IMG/VR virus record: IMGVR_UViG_3300025093_000013
Span: 48,474-112,473 of that record
DNA length: 64,000 nt
Direction: 5' to 3' (one strand)
From: a virus
Under the pieces are notes generated by a model. It saw only the letters and a program-made list of their open reading frames with translations, did not search any database and had not been told where the DNA came from. Below, in pieces: positions 14,925 to 22,938 of this stretch. Position 1 is the stretch's first letter; each line of letters opens with the position of its first letter. The translations under genes and the position numbers were made by a program.

Positions 14925-15697
14925 TTCTTGCGTCTTGGTCTGGTCTTACACTCGTCTAGTCGGCCCTTCACGACCTCTGGGTCATTATAGAGTGGGCATA
15001 TGGATTTGTAAGAACACCAGTTGCAGAAATCGTTCTTCTGGGGGTACAGGTCATCACTCTTGCATTTGCGGATGGTCCACACATCATCTACAACAGACTT
15101 AATGTGTTGCCTAATAGTCGCCTCGGTGTAGGTAGCCGCGACAAGATTGTTTGATAGAGGATAATAGTGGGCGAAGGTAATGTTTCGTATAGGGACACCC
15201 GTAAGCTTGTGTGCTGCGTAGACATAAGATTTCCCTTGGCTATCATTGAAGAGTTCGAATTTGGTCTTCTCTCGTCTGGAAGTCTTGTAATCCACGACAA
15301 GAATATCTCCTGTTGGTGCTTTGATAATCCTGTCAATATATCCTTCATGTTTGATTCCATCAGCAATCTCCTCTGCGAAGTGATGCTCCACGATGGACTC
15401 CTTTGGCAGTGACGCATTGAACCGCAGGAAGTTCTTGAAGCATTTCTCGATGTCCTTGTTGTACTTATCTGGGAACTTATACTTGTCCTTTATATCGTTA
15501 GCCTTAGCCCAAAGCTGGTCGATAGAGGTAGCCCCTGTGCTATGCTCAAATACCTCATGGATGAATGAGCCGAAGTGCAAGGCTCCAGTATTGCCAGGAT
15601 CTGTGTCTTCGTACCTGTTCACATAGTTGTATTTATATTTGAGTCTGCACTGGCGAAAGGTTTCTCTCTTTGAGTTGCTAATTGTGTTACAAAACAT
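14921..15697 (-). CDS. PD-(D/E)XK nuclease with 4Fe-4S cysteines (RecB/AddB/Cas4-like)
   Basis: This is a RecB-family nuclease of the group that wraps an iron-sulfur cluster. One cysteine near the N-terminus (FRQCRLKYKY, C17) pairs with three at the C-terminus in FCNWCSYKSICPLY (C225, C228, C234). Catalytic motifs are GSFIHEV (H48), GYIDRI (D122) and VVDYKTSR (D136, K138), followed by a QGKSYVYA helix. It would degrade or resect DNA ends, in recombination or host DNA breakdown. ATG 15697 overlaps the stop of the small upstream ORF as TGATG; a GTG three bases upstream is the alternative start. Its stop overlaps the primase start. Confidence 0.85.
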   Translation of the reverse strand: MFCNTISNSKRETFRQCRLKYKYNYVNRYEDTDPGNTGALHFGSFIHEVFEHSTGATSIDQLWAKANDIKDKYKFPDKYNKDIEKCFKNFLRFNASLPKESIVEHHFAEEIADGIKHEGYIDRIIKAPTGDILVVDYKTSRREKTKFELFNDSQGKSYVYAAHKLTGVPIRNITFAHYYPLSNNLVAATYTEATIRQHIKSVVDDVWTIRKCKSDDLYPQKNDFCNWCSYKSICPLYNDPEVVKGRLDECKTRPRRKK

Positions 15698-15975
15698 CAC
15701 AGTATCATAGGGTAATAAATCTCGATCTCGATAGCCTGGAAGAAGTCCTGAACCTGCTCCTCAGAGTATTTGCACTTCTTGGTCATATAGTGGTACAGAC
15801 TCCTCTTTTTTAAAGGTTTCTTGTCAGAAACAGTCTTCAAGAGCTTATACTGAAACTTCTTGATGAAGGATGTAGAGAATCTATGTCTCCACTTACTTAC
15901 AAACTTATCACTAAAGGTATAGTCTAGTAAGTCTATAAACTCTATAATTTCATAGTTATCTATACTCATCATCAT
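15697..15975 (-). CDS. Small basic hypothetical protein (92 aa)
   Basis: This first gene of the leftward nuclease-primase operon starts at a run of three ATG codons (15967-15975); any may be used. The product is aromatic- and lysine-rich (KWRHRFSTSFIKKFQYKLL), mostly helical, and has no recognisable motif. It ends in an overlap with the nuclease start, so it is co-translated with it. The upstream 29 bases to the divergent gene are almost pure AT and would contain promoters for both directions. A DNA-binding or regulatory role is possible but only a guess. Confidence 0.6.
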   Translation of the reverse strand: MMMSIDNYEIIEFIDLLDYTFSDKFVSKWRHRFSTSFIKKFQYKLLKTVSDKKPLKKRSLYHYMTKKCKYSEEQVQDFFQAIEIEIYYPMIL

Positions 15976-15990
15976 TAATAAATATTACTA

Positions 15991-15997
15991 TATAATA
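15991..15997 (+). promoter_or_regulatory. TATAATA element before the tail block
   Basis: ACTATATAATACAG lies in the 29-base divergent gap. Ordinary -10 spacing places the start site near 16003, two bases before ATG 16005, with no room for a Shine-Dalgarno. It would drive the long rightward tail/baseplate block. Confidence 0.45.
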
Positions 15998-16004
15998 CAG
16001 GCAC

Positions 16005-16466
16005 ATGGCTGAGATTTCGAAAAAAGATCCTAGATTTCTAGAGATTCAAGAAGAAAAACTTAAAAGGGCCCTGGAGATAGATGAAACGGGACTTGACCTG
16101 ATCTCTGCTAGGGTCCCTTCGGTCAATAGTATCAGCCCTGGTAATGTAGTAAGTTTCTCCTACAATAAATCAAGTTACATGGCCCTTGCAGTGTCTAATG
16201 GTAGATCAGGCCCTAGTAGTGCAGTATTCAGGAGTCGAGGTACAAAGAATAAGCTGTTCTCTTGTTTCTTGGTGGATCACCTGTCTAGTGAATCCTTAAA
16301 GATTATTATCGAGTCCCTAAATAGATATGGGAGCTTCACAAAGATAGCTTCCTACAGGTACATAACTAACCTATTCGGACTTTTTGTAGGCAGGGAGAAT
16401 TACAGAACATTTATATCAACAGGAAGGATGTCGAATCTAACCAGGATATTAACTAAAGGAAGGTAA
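16005..16466 (+). CDS. Hypothetical protein at head of tail block (153 aa)
   Basis: This first gene of the long rightward tail operon encodes a soluble, basic alpha/beta protein (MAEISKKDPRFLEIQEEKL start; MALAVSNGR and FGLFVGRENYRTF later). No family is recognised. It directly precedes the tape measure gene by two bases, the place where T4 has hub assembly genes (27/28) and other phages have tape-measure chaperones, so a role in hub or tape-measure assembly is plausible but inferred only from position. Confidence 0.55.
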   Translation: MAEISKKDPRFLEIQEEKLKRALEIDETGLDLISARVPSVNSISPGNVVSFSYNKSSYMALAVSNGRSGPSSAVFRSRGTKNKLFSCFLVDHLSSESLKIIIESLNRYGSFTKIASYRYITNLFGLFVGRENYRTFISTGRMSNLTRILTKGR

Positions 16467-16468
16467 CC

Positions 16469-17986
16469 ATGGCAGACCCTAATGACCCCACTGGACCTCT
16501 TGGAAGAGGTTTTGAAGAGTTCAAGCGTCAAAGTCTGGCTCTAGCTTCTGCTTTCAATGGGCTTACAGGCGTATTCGAGCTAGGCATTAGAAGTTTAGGC
16601 GTAGCTGGTGCGGAAATTTCTAAGGCTTTAGTTGAGGTTACTAAGGTTGACCAAAGACTAGCTGTAATCAACTCTGATCTAAATTCCGTTCTTGGAGGAA
16701 ACACAGACGCTCTCGAAGGAACCACCGCAGGGTTAGAGAACGCAACAAGGGCACTTACAGAGTTAAGGATTGCGGGCTTTCAAGGAACAAACAAAAATCT
16801 AGTAGATCTCGCTACTAGACTCAAGCTATCGGGCCAGAACACTGCTGCCTTGTTTTCTCTGTCTCAATCCTTACTTGGGATGGGCAACCTGACTGAAAAA
16901 CAAATTGATAGCTTTGCCAAGAATGTCATCGACCTATCCAAGAGCTTTGGTGTAACGGGTGACTCAATCATCGGAGCGGTAAACGAGCTATCCAACAATC
17001 TCAGTGTTCTAAACATTGGTGGCGGTGCAGAAGCAGCAGCTAACTTTACTGCAAGGTTGGCAGCCGTATTAGGTCCTGAAAACGCTAAACTAGCAGGGCA
17101 GTTTGCGAAGACCTTGACAGATGTAAATACTGATCAAAACCAATTAGCGATCCTAGGTCTAGAGGGTTTAGCCAATAAACTGTTCCAAGGTATCGAGCCC
17201 TCTGCTGAAGAATTAAGAAGTAGCCTTGATAGAGCAAGAGAAGTTTCAAGAAGCATCGTAGGAGAGCAAGGGCAAACCACGCTTAGAAGTCTTCAGGCGG
17301 TCCAAGGTATTCTTGGTGACTTAGGCCCTGCATCCATCCTGATAGCTGACAAACTTGATGATGCAAGCTTCGCAGCAAAGAGCTTTGGAGACAAGATCTC
17401 GGAGTTGTTCGGAGTAGTAAAGCAAAATCTTCTTGCACCTTTTAATCGAGCCATTGCTGAGTTACAACCATCCTTTGAGTATTTGATTAAAGGTCTAGCA
17501 GCCGCAGCGACATCATTCCTAAATTTGCTTGCAGCGTTTAATCCTTTGATTGCAGCCGTTGCGCGTGTTGTAGGATTCATTGGTAGAGTTGTTGGAGGAA
17601 TCCTTAATGTATTTGGGGCCCTGGTGGCTACTGTTTCCAATATTTTTGGATTTGACGCAGGTTTAGGAGGCTACGGTAAAGTTCTTGATACTTTACTCGG
17701 TCTCAAGAATTCAAGCGAAGACAGCGCCAACTCATTAAAAGAGATTGGATTAGCCTCGAAGGAACAGAGAAGAAGAGAGCTTCTAAAGACTCCATCAGAA
17801 GAAGGTGGTCTCTCGTTTATAGAGAAGAGAAGACTGCAAGACTTAGACGCTCTGGTCAGAAGCGCAGAGGTTCCATTCTTAGCAGAGCTTCTCACAGTTA
17901 ATAAGCAGCAGTTGATTGGTCAACGAGAGTTGATTGACGAGACGAAAAGAAAAGAAACGAAAGCAGTAGCTAGTAGGAGGAGATGA
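16469..17986 (+). CDS. Tail tape measure protein (T4 gp29-like role)
   Basis: The 505-residue protein is almost all helix, rich in Ala, Leu, Ser and Gly, with periodic amphipathic heptads from residue 15 to 320. It has a strongly hydrophobic stretch at about residues 340-395 (FLNLLAAFNPLIAAVARVV and GGILNVFGALVATVSNIFG) that could insert in the host membrane. This is the standard composition of tape measure proteins, which set tail length and are ejected ahead of DNA. T4 gp29 is 590 aa and is also followed by gene 48, as here. GGAAGG precedes the ATG. The C-terminus ends in a basic helix (TKRKETKAVASRRR). Confidence 0.75.
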   Translation: MADPNDPTGPLGRGFEEFKRQSLALASAFNGLTGVFELGIRSLGVAGAEISKALVEVTKVDQRLAVINSDLNSVLGGNTDALEGTTAGLENATRALTELRIAGFQGTNKNLVDLATRLKLSGQNTAALFSLSQSLLGMGNLTEKQIDSFAKNVIDLSKSFGVTGDSIIGAVNELSNNLSVLNIGGGAEAAANFTARLAAVLGPENAKLAGQFAKTLTDVNTDQNQLAILGLEGLANKLFQGIEPSAEELRSSLDRAREVSRSIVGEQGQTTLRSLQAVQGILGDLGPASILIADKLDDASFAAKSFGDKISELFGVVKQNLLAPFNRAIAELQPSFEYLIKGLAAAATSFLNLLAAFNPLIAAVARVVGFIGRVVGGILNVFGALVATVSNIFGFDAGLGGYGKVLDTLLGLKNSSEDSANSLKEIGLASKEQRRRELLKTPSEEGGLSFIEKRRLQDLDALVRSAEVPFLAELLTVNKQQLIGQRELIDETKRKETKAVASRRR

Positions 17987-18882
17987 TGAAGGAAATAGTT
18001 GACAGGCAGTTAGAGAATAGATCTAAGTTTGTTTTCAGCTTTAACAAGCGAGACGGTAAGGCCCCCATTATCAGAACTTTACACTTTGCTGAGAACATTG
18101 ATATAAAGGAGAGTGTGCAAACTAATTACTCTGAGTATACTCCTTTGGGAAGCAACGGCTCTGTCTTTACATTCTTAGGAGCTAGGTCTAGATCATTCGA
18201 TGTAAACTTCAATATTACTCTTCCTAACATCATGATGTATACTTTGGTAAAGCCTCCTACGGAAACCAAAAAGTCTAGAGTGTCTAAGGCGGATTACTTT
18301 GAAAGAGACAATGTGGATAAGACCTCTAACTCCATCAAAAGCGTAGAGAGTATTCAGTCTAACATAGAGAAGTTTGCGAACGATTTTATCAACAATGTTC
18401 TTCTAAACGGTAACGATGTTCAAACCTATGAAGAACTGCCTGCACCTTTAGCAAACGAAGTTAGCAGAGGCATAACAACGGGAGCGGGAGCAGACACCAG
18501 ACTAACTGCTATACTAAAGTGCATGTACTGGGTGAACTTGATTAGAAGTAGTGTGATGACAAGTTCTAAAAAGCCATCACTAGGTCCACCTATTGTTAGC
18601 ATGGTTCATGGTATTCTTTACCAAAATGTTCCATGCATTGTAACAGACTACTCAATATCTCACGACCCCGCTGGAGGTTACGACGAAGTAACCATGCTTC
18701 CTAGAATACTGAAATTTAGTATGAACCTAAGGGAGGTTAGACTTAGAGGGTTGGACTTCAACCCAACGACTCCTGAATCTTCTAAGATGATGCCAGGATG
18801 GGACTCATTCATTGAAGAGGGCTTTGCCACATTCGACCCCATGAATGCAGTACAAAACACCACGGATCAAGGTACTATATAA
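17986..18882 (+). CDS. 48: Baseplate tail-tube junction/initiator protein (gp48-like)
   Basis: The start is best placed at the second of two adjacent ATGs (17986, six bases after GGAGG; 17983 is the other). The 298-residue protein has a tube-like beta sandwich: RSRSFDVNFNITLPNIMM in the middle, and a C-terminal VHGILYQNVPCIVTDYSI followed by a strand pair ending LKFSMNLREVRLRG. This end pattern is typical of proteins that cap the hub and seed the tail tube, the role of T4 gp48 and gp54. It lies between the tape measure and gp53-like genes. The exact T4 equivalent, 48 or 54, cannot be settled by eye; only one such gene is seen. Confidence 0.65.
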   Translation: MKEIVDRQLENRSKFVFSFNKRDGKAPIIRTLHFAENIDIKESVQTNYSEYTPLGSNGSVFTFLGARSRSFDVNFNITLPNIMMYTLVKPPTETKKSRVSKADYFERDNVDKTSNSIKSVESIQSNIEKFANDFINNVLLNGNDVQTYEELPAPLANEVSRGITTGAGADTRLTAILKCMYWVNLIRSSVMTSSKKPSLGPPIVSMVHGILYQNVPCIVTDYSISHDPAGGYDEVTMLPRILKFSMNLREVRLRGLDFNPTTPESSKMMPGWDSFIEEGFATFDPMNAVQNTTDQGTI

Positions 18883-19169
18883 TGGCTCAAACAAGATACA
18901 ATGAGGGTGTGATTACCGTGTCTCACAAAGGTAAAGATATTACTACCTCTGTGGGATCTCAAATGGACGATTTCATTTCGACCATGGATACTCGCTATAC
19001 TTATCAGATCGGTAAGATACCTGCTGAACACGATGTAAGGCCAGACTTAACATCATTTGTCTTCTATGATACTGTATCAAGGTGGTGGTTGATGCTACAG
19101 TTCAACAACATAAATGACCCTTTCGAAGGATACACCGCAGGTAAGTTTATAAAGATACCTAACTTATAA
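18882..19169 (+). CDS. 53: Baseplate wedge protein (gp53-like, LysM-type)
   Basis: The 95-residue protein carries the gp53 signature: IPAEHDVRPDLTSFVFYDT, then RWWLMLQFNNINDPFEGY and a final GKFIKIPNL. This is the LysM-like fold that in T4 gp53 clamps wedges to the hub (T4 gp53 is 196 aa, so this is a short form). Starts and stops overlap both neighbours by one base (TAATG), so it is co-translated with the junction protein and the hub candidate. Confidence 0.75.
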   Translation: MAQTRYNEGVITVSHKGKDITTSVGSQMDDFISTMDTRYTYQIGKIPAEHDVRPDLTSFVFYDTVSRWWLMLQFNNINDPFEGYTAGKFIKIPNL

Positions 19170-21805
19170 TGCAAGGTCTAGGAAGAAGAGATAGATTACC
19201 TATAGGGCCTCGATTTGATGAAGTCGAGAGCCCTCAAATCATTATATCTGGTAGAGACCCCGAAGGAGATCGCCTTCCAAATGAGGAAGATATTATTCTT
19301 TCCACTCAAGATGGAACTTTAATATCTTACACCGAGGGTTGGGATGGAAAACAAACAGAGGTAACTATAGAGCTTCTTGATCCTGATGGGATTTTCATAT
19401 CTAAAATATTTTCATTTTACATTGATAACCTGAGAGCTTACTTTCAGAACTTTTCTTCAGTGGAGAGGAGCACGGCTAGAGATAAGCAGATAGTCCACCT
19501 TTTTAGAAAAGAGTATGCAATCAATCAACGAACCTTAAGTGAAAAACGATCAATTGGTACTTTAAGAAGTGCTGATGTTCCTTTTACCATATTGGAAGAT
19601 GAGGATTTTGCCGCTTCAGCGTTTAATGCGGCCCTGTCTAAATTAGAAAAAAATTATATAAATCAGGGTGACACGATGACTGTTTTTCCAACCGACCCTA
19701 CCGTTACTAAACTTCAAGAAGCCTTGGATACAGTCGGACTTAACCCAGAAATGTTTATCAATGTTGGCTATGGTCATGAGAGTGGTAAGAACTACTCTGG
19801 ATTCAAAAAGCTAACAATGAAAAATATTGTTCTGAACCAAGATAGTAACAGAGAGCATACCTTAGCTATCAAGTTTGTTCCTAACTTGCACGCGGAATCT
19901 GCTTCAGATAATGACGAGCCTATAGTTAGAACCGATAGTGAAAAGGGAACAGATCATGTATTCCCAACTTCTACAGATAAGAATGAAGCTCCAATTCTTC
20001 TAAAAGCTAGGTACACTAACGATGGTAGTGTTATAGGTTTCACTAGAGATCTATCATCTACTTTAACATCTAAAAGACCTAAAGAGGTTTTTGTAAATAA
20101 TACAGCCAATATAGTTTTCTTGATAGAAGATCTTTTGGAGAGGTATTTGATTGATAATCAGGGCAATAGAAGTGTAGTCATGTTAAGCCCAGCTATGGAG
20201 TTGGCAATAAAAAAGCAAACTGAGTTAGCAAGTTTAGACCCTACTGCATCGGTTGCCCTCCACAATCTAAGTGTGAAATTAGCTAAGTGTGGAATTAGAG
20301 TAAAGGTTTCTCAAGAAGAGGTTCGGGCTAGAGGTTATGTTAATAATCCAGAGCTTCTAAGAAGAAGAGGATCAAGAAGAGAAGATCTAATAAATGTTAA
20401 TCTAGAAGGCTTAGAAGATAATACTATTGATATAATAAAAACAGTTGATTACAGCTACTCACTATTCTTAGAAGTTAATGAGAATGAAAGTAGAAAAGAT
20501 AGGGTCGAGGATGTTATAAGACTTTTATACAAAGAGTTTCAAGTATATCCTAACGACATATCTTCTCGGGATGTAAAAAACTCTGGTCAAGTCAGAGCTA
20601 TTTTTGATCAGCTTTATACAAAAAAGAGAGAACTAGAAGCAACTTCAAGCGAGCAAATATTGGAGGCGCTTGCACCCGCAGACCCTAACAGTGAATTAGG
20701 TAAAGTAGAGGCAGCAGCAACAGTATACATAAAAAAAGGTCTTAACAATAGCTATAGAGAGCTAAATAAGCCTTTTGAAAAGTTAGGTAATGTTCTTGTA
20801 ATCGGTGATGACTACATCATAAAAGGATTGATGTTCCCCAAGGACATAGCATTTACTAGAGGTGAGTACGAACAGTATTCTAATTACATAAAATCGAACC
20901 TAGGATTTCTTAGCAACGAGACTATCTTTACTAATCTAAACTGTAATGCGGTTAGATTTATAGAGGGGTCCAGAGGACAAGGGCTGTCAAAGTATTTAGA
21001 AAGATGGACCGCTTCTCAATCAAGTGTAGCACATCAAGAAATACTTATACCTGATGAATACGCATTAAGATTCTTGCCTAATCAATTAGAAACTATACTT
21101 AGAACTACCCTCTTGTTCATAGCAGGCTCTGAAAATTCAAATGTCATAGAGGTAACTTCTGAGGAGAATAACTTTGCTTTTGCGGAGTACCAAAGCTTCT
21201 TTAGTATAGGTAATAAGAAAGGTATTAAGAGTGCTAGAGAGTTTTTCTCTTACGACTACAACAAAGCAAATTATTTATATAACCTTTCCGACGCCCAGAT
21301 TGAACAAATAGTAGGAAATGTCATGAGAGGTATTTACGGGGATACCTCTCTCATGAGGGTTCTAGAAGAGATAAACCAACGGCCTGTAGATGAAACACAA
21401 GCAGCACAAGACTTGAAAGACATGTATAGGACTATAATAAATGAGATTAAAGATTCTGCTCAAGTAAAAAATAAAAATATAGATCCTAAAGCCTTAACGA
21501 ACTACTTACTCTACACTCAAAGTCTCGCTCAGAACGCAAGAAAGCTTGTCATAAAAACAAGCCCTTCGTTCTTCATAGATGAGACCACAATAAAAGATCC
21601 AGTCATATTCTTTCATAAGAACCCTTTCATCACTAGCTCTCAAAGCCGCATCTCTGCCTTGAGTATTCTAAATGGCCTATACCAGATAATCGGATACAAG
21701 CATGTTATAAATGGATCTGAGTGTTACACTGAAGTAGTTTTACTAAGAAATCAACTAGCGGAGACCTTTGCAATATCCTCCAACATAACTGACATAGAAG
21801 GGTGA
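19169..21805 (+). CDS. Large baseplate hub candidate (878 aa)
   Basis: No clear single family hit by eye. The N-terminal region (SPQIIISGRDPEGD, then TLISYTEGWDGKQTEVTIEL) looks like the tube-like beta domain of hub proteins such as T4 gp27, and the C-terminal LYQIIGYKHVINGSECYTEVVLLRN has the form of the last hub strand pair. Between them lie long helical insertions. It sits immediately before the gp5-like spike gene, where a hub would be expected. At 878 aa it is over twice T4 gp27 (391 aa). Codon choice is more AT-rich (many ATA, AGA, TTA) than in the capsid genes, consistent with a low-copy protein. Confidence 0.55.
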   Translation: MQGLGRRDRLPIGPRFDEVESPQIIISGRDPEGDRLPNEEDIILSTQDGTLISYTEGWDGKQTEVTIELLDPDGIFISKIFSFYIDNLRAYFQNFSSVERSTARDKQIVHLFRKEYAINQRTLSEKRSIGTLRSADVPFTILEDEDFAASAFNAALSKLEKNYINQGDTMTVFPTDPTVTKLQEALDTVGLNPEMFINVGYGHESGKNYSGFKKLTMKNIVLNQDSNREHTLAIKFVPNLHAESASDNDEPIVRTDSEKGTDHVFPTSTDKNEAPILLKARYTNDGSVIGFTRDLSSTLTSKRPKEVFVNNTANIVFLIEDLLERYLIDNQGNRSVVMLSPAMELAIKKQTELASLDPTASVALHNLSVKLAKCGIRVKVSQEEVRARGYVNNPELLRRRGSRREDLINVNLEGLEDNTIDIIKTVDYSYSLFLEVNENESRKDRVEDVIRLLYKEFQVYPNDISSRDVKNSGQVRAIFDQLYTKKRELEATSSEQILEALAPADPNSELGKVEAAATVYIKKGLNNSYRELNKPFEKLGNVLVIGDDYIIKGLMFPKDIAFTRGEYEQYSNYIKSNLGFLSNETIFTNLNCNAVRFIEGSRGQGLSKYLERWTASQSSVAHQEILIPDEYALRFLPNQLETILRTTLLFIAGSENSNVIEVTSEENNFAFAEYQSFFSIGNKKGIKSAREFFSYDYNKANYLYNLSDAQIEQIVGNVMRGIYGDTSLMRVLEEINQRPVDETQAAQDLKDMYRTIINEIKDSAQVKNKNIDPKALTNYLLYTQSLAQNARKLVIKTSPSFFIDETTIKDPVIFFHKNPFITSSQSRISALSILNGLYQIIGYKHVINGSECYTEVVLLRNQLAETFAISSNITDIEG

Positions 21806-21806
21806 C

Positions 21807-22937
21807 ATGAAATTACTAACAGCAATAGTTACAAGTGTGTTCGATCCTCTCGATCCTACAATGATTCACTGTTCAATCATTGGAAGTGACGAGGACGGGT
21901 CTTTCTCTGAACCTGTGCTGTATACTTCTCCCTGCAATCGAAGTCAGTATCTTGAAGCAGGGGGAGCAGGGCTTACGGCCTATCCTAGTAGAGGGGATCT
22001 TGTTCTAATCGCTAAGGCCGACAACGACTCGTCTTACTTCTATATGTCAACGGTAACTGGCGCTACCCCAGAGGACCTAGAGAAGGGTATCAGAAATTAT
22101 CCCTCAGACAAAAACATAGCAACCCTAGACACTAACAAAAAGTCCCTGTCGCTCCGAGATAATGTTGGAGGTGTTGTTGAGTTCGTAGACAAGTCCAATA
22201 ATACTTCTAGAAGATCCTATGTCAAAATCTCTGATGGCCCTGATAACATAACTCTTAACAGGCAGTACCAGAACGAGTCGATTCACCTTAGAACAAGGGG
22301 TGGAGATACTCAGATCAGAATGAACGGGCCTAGGAAGTTCTCTGGAGTAGATCATGGCCCAGGTTCGCTATTAGTTCAAGGTGAGCGTAATACTGTTCTG
22401 AAAAGTAAGAAAGGCAATGTAAGGGTGGAGGCTGCGGCTGAAGCTAGATCAATCATGATCAAGAACAACGCTCAGTTTATTGGTATGAATGTCTCCAATG
22501 CCACTGACCCTTTCTCTGGGCAGATTACTATGGAGTCGCTGTACAATCAGATTTGTCTTAGAACATATGGGTATGGCCCATTTGCAAGTCCCTTTAACGG
22601 CATCTTCTTGCAGTCAGGTATAACACCCGTTGTTGCTGTAACAGACCCTTCCGTATCTCCTACAGGTGGAGCAGTTCAAGCCCATGGAGGACACATTGCA
22701 CAAATGATCGCAGGTGGCCCTCTGTACGCTGGAGTAAGGTGTACGGGAGAACTAGCACCAGAAAGCCCAGGGGTAGCAGCGGTAGACATACAAGCACCTA
22801 TAATTAACCTTACCGCAGCAACAGCTATAAATATTAATGCGCCTCTAGTTAACTTCCAAAATGGCGTAACTGGTCTTCCTATTGTACCAAGACCCACAAA
22901 CCTAGACGCACAACCACCAGTACCAGGAGCAGGCTAA
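21807..22937 (+). CDS. 5: Central spike protein (gp5/VgrG-like, no lysozyme domain)
   Basis: The 376-residue protein starts with an OB-fold domain (MKLLTAIVTSVFDPLDPTM; then YPSRGDLVLIAKADNDSSY) like the N-terminus of T4 gp5 and VgrG/gpV spikes. It then has a long beta-strand series with short repeats (LSLRDNVGGVVEF, IHLRTRGGDTQIRM, VLKSKKGNVRVEA) that would form the trimeric needle. The lysozyme domain found inside T4 gp5 (575 aa) is missing. The C-terminus is Pro-rich (QPPVPGAG) and may receive the separate PAAR tip encoded near 49 kb. GAAGGG lies before the ATG. Confidence 0.75.
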   Translation: MKLLTAIVTSVFDPLDPTMIHCSIIGSDEDGSFSEPVLYTSPCNRSQYLEAGGAGLTAYPSRGDLVLIAKADNDSSYFYMSTVTGATPEDLEKGIRNYPSDKNIATLDTNKKSLSLRDNVGGVVEFVDKSNNTSRRSYVKISDGPDNITLNRQYQNESIHLRTRGGDTQIRMNGPRKFSGVDHGPGSLLVQGERNTVLKSKKGNVRVEAAAEARSIMIKNNAQFIGMNVSNATDPFSGQITMESLYNQICLRTYGYGPFASPFNGIFLQSGITPVVAVTDPSVSPTGGAVQAHGGHIAQMIAGGPLYAGVRCTGELAPESPGVAAVDIQAPIINLTAATAININAPLVNFQNGVTGLPIVPRPTNLDAQPPVPGAG

Positions 22938-22938
22938 G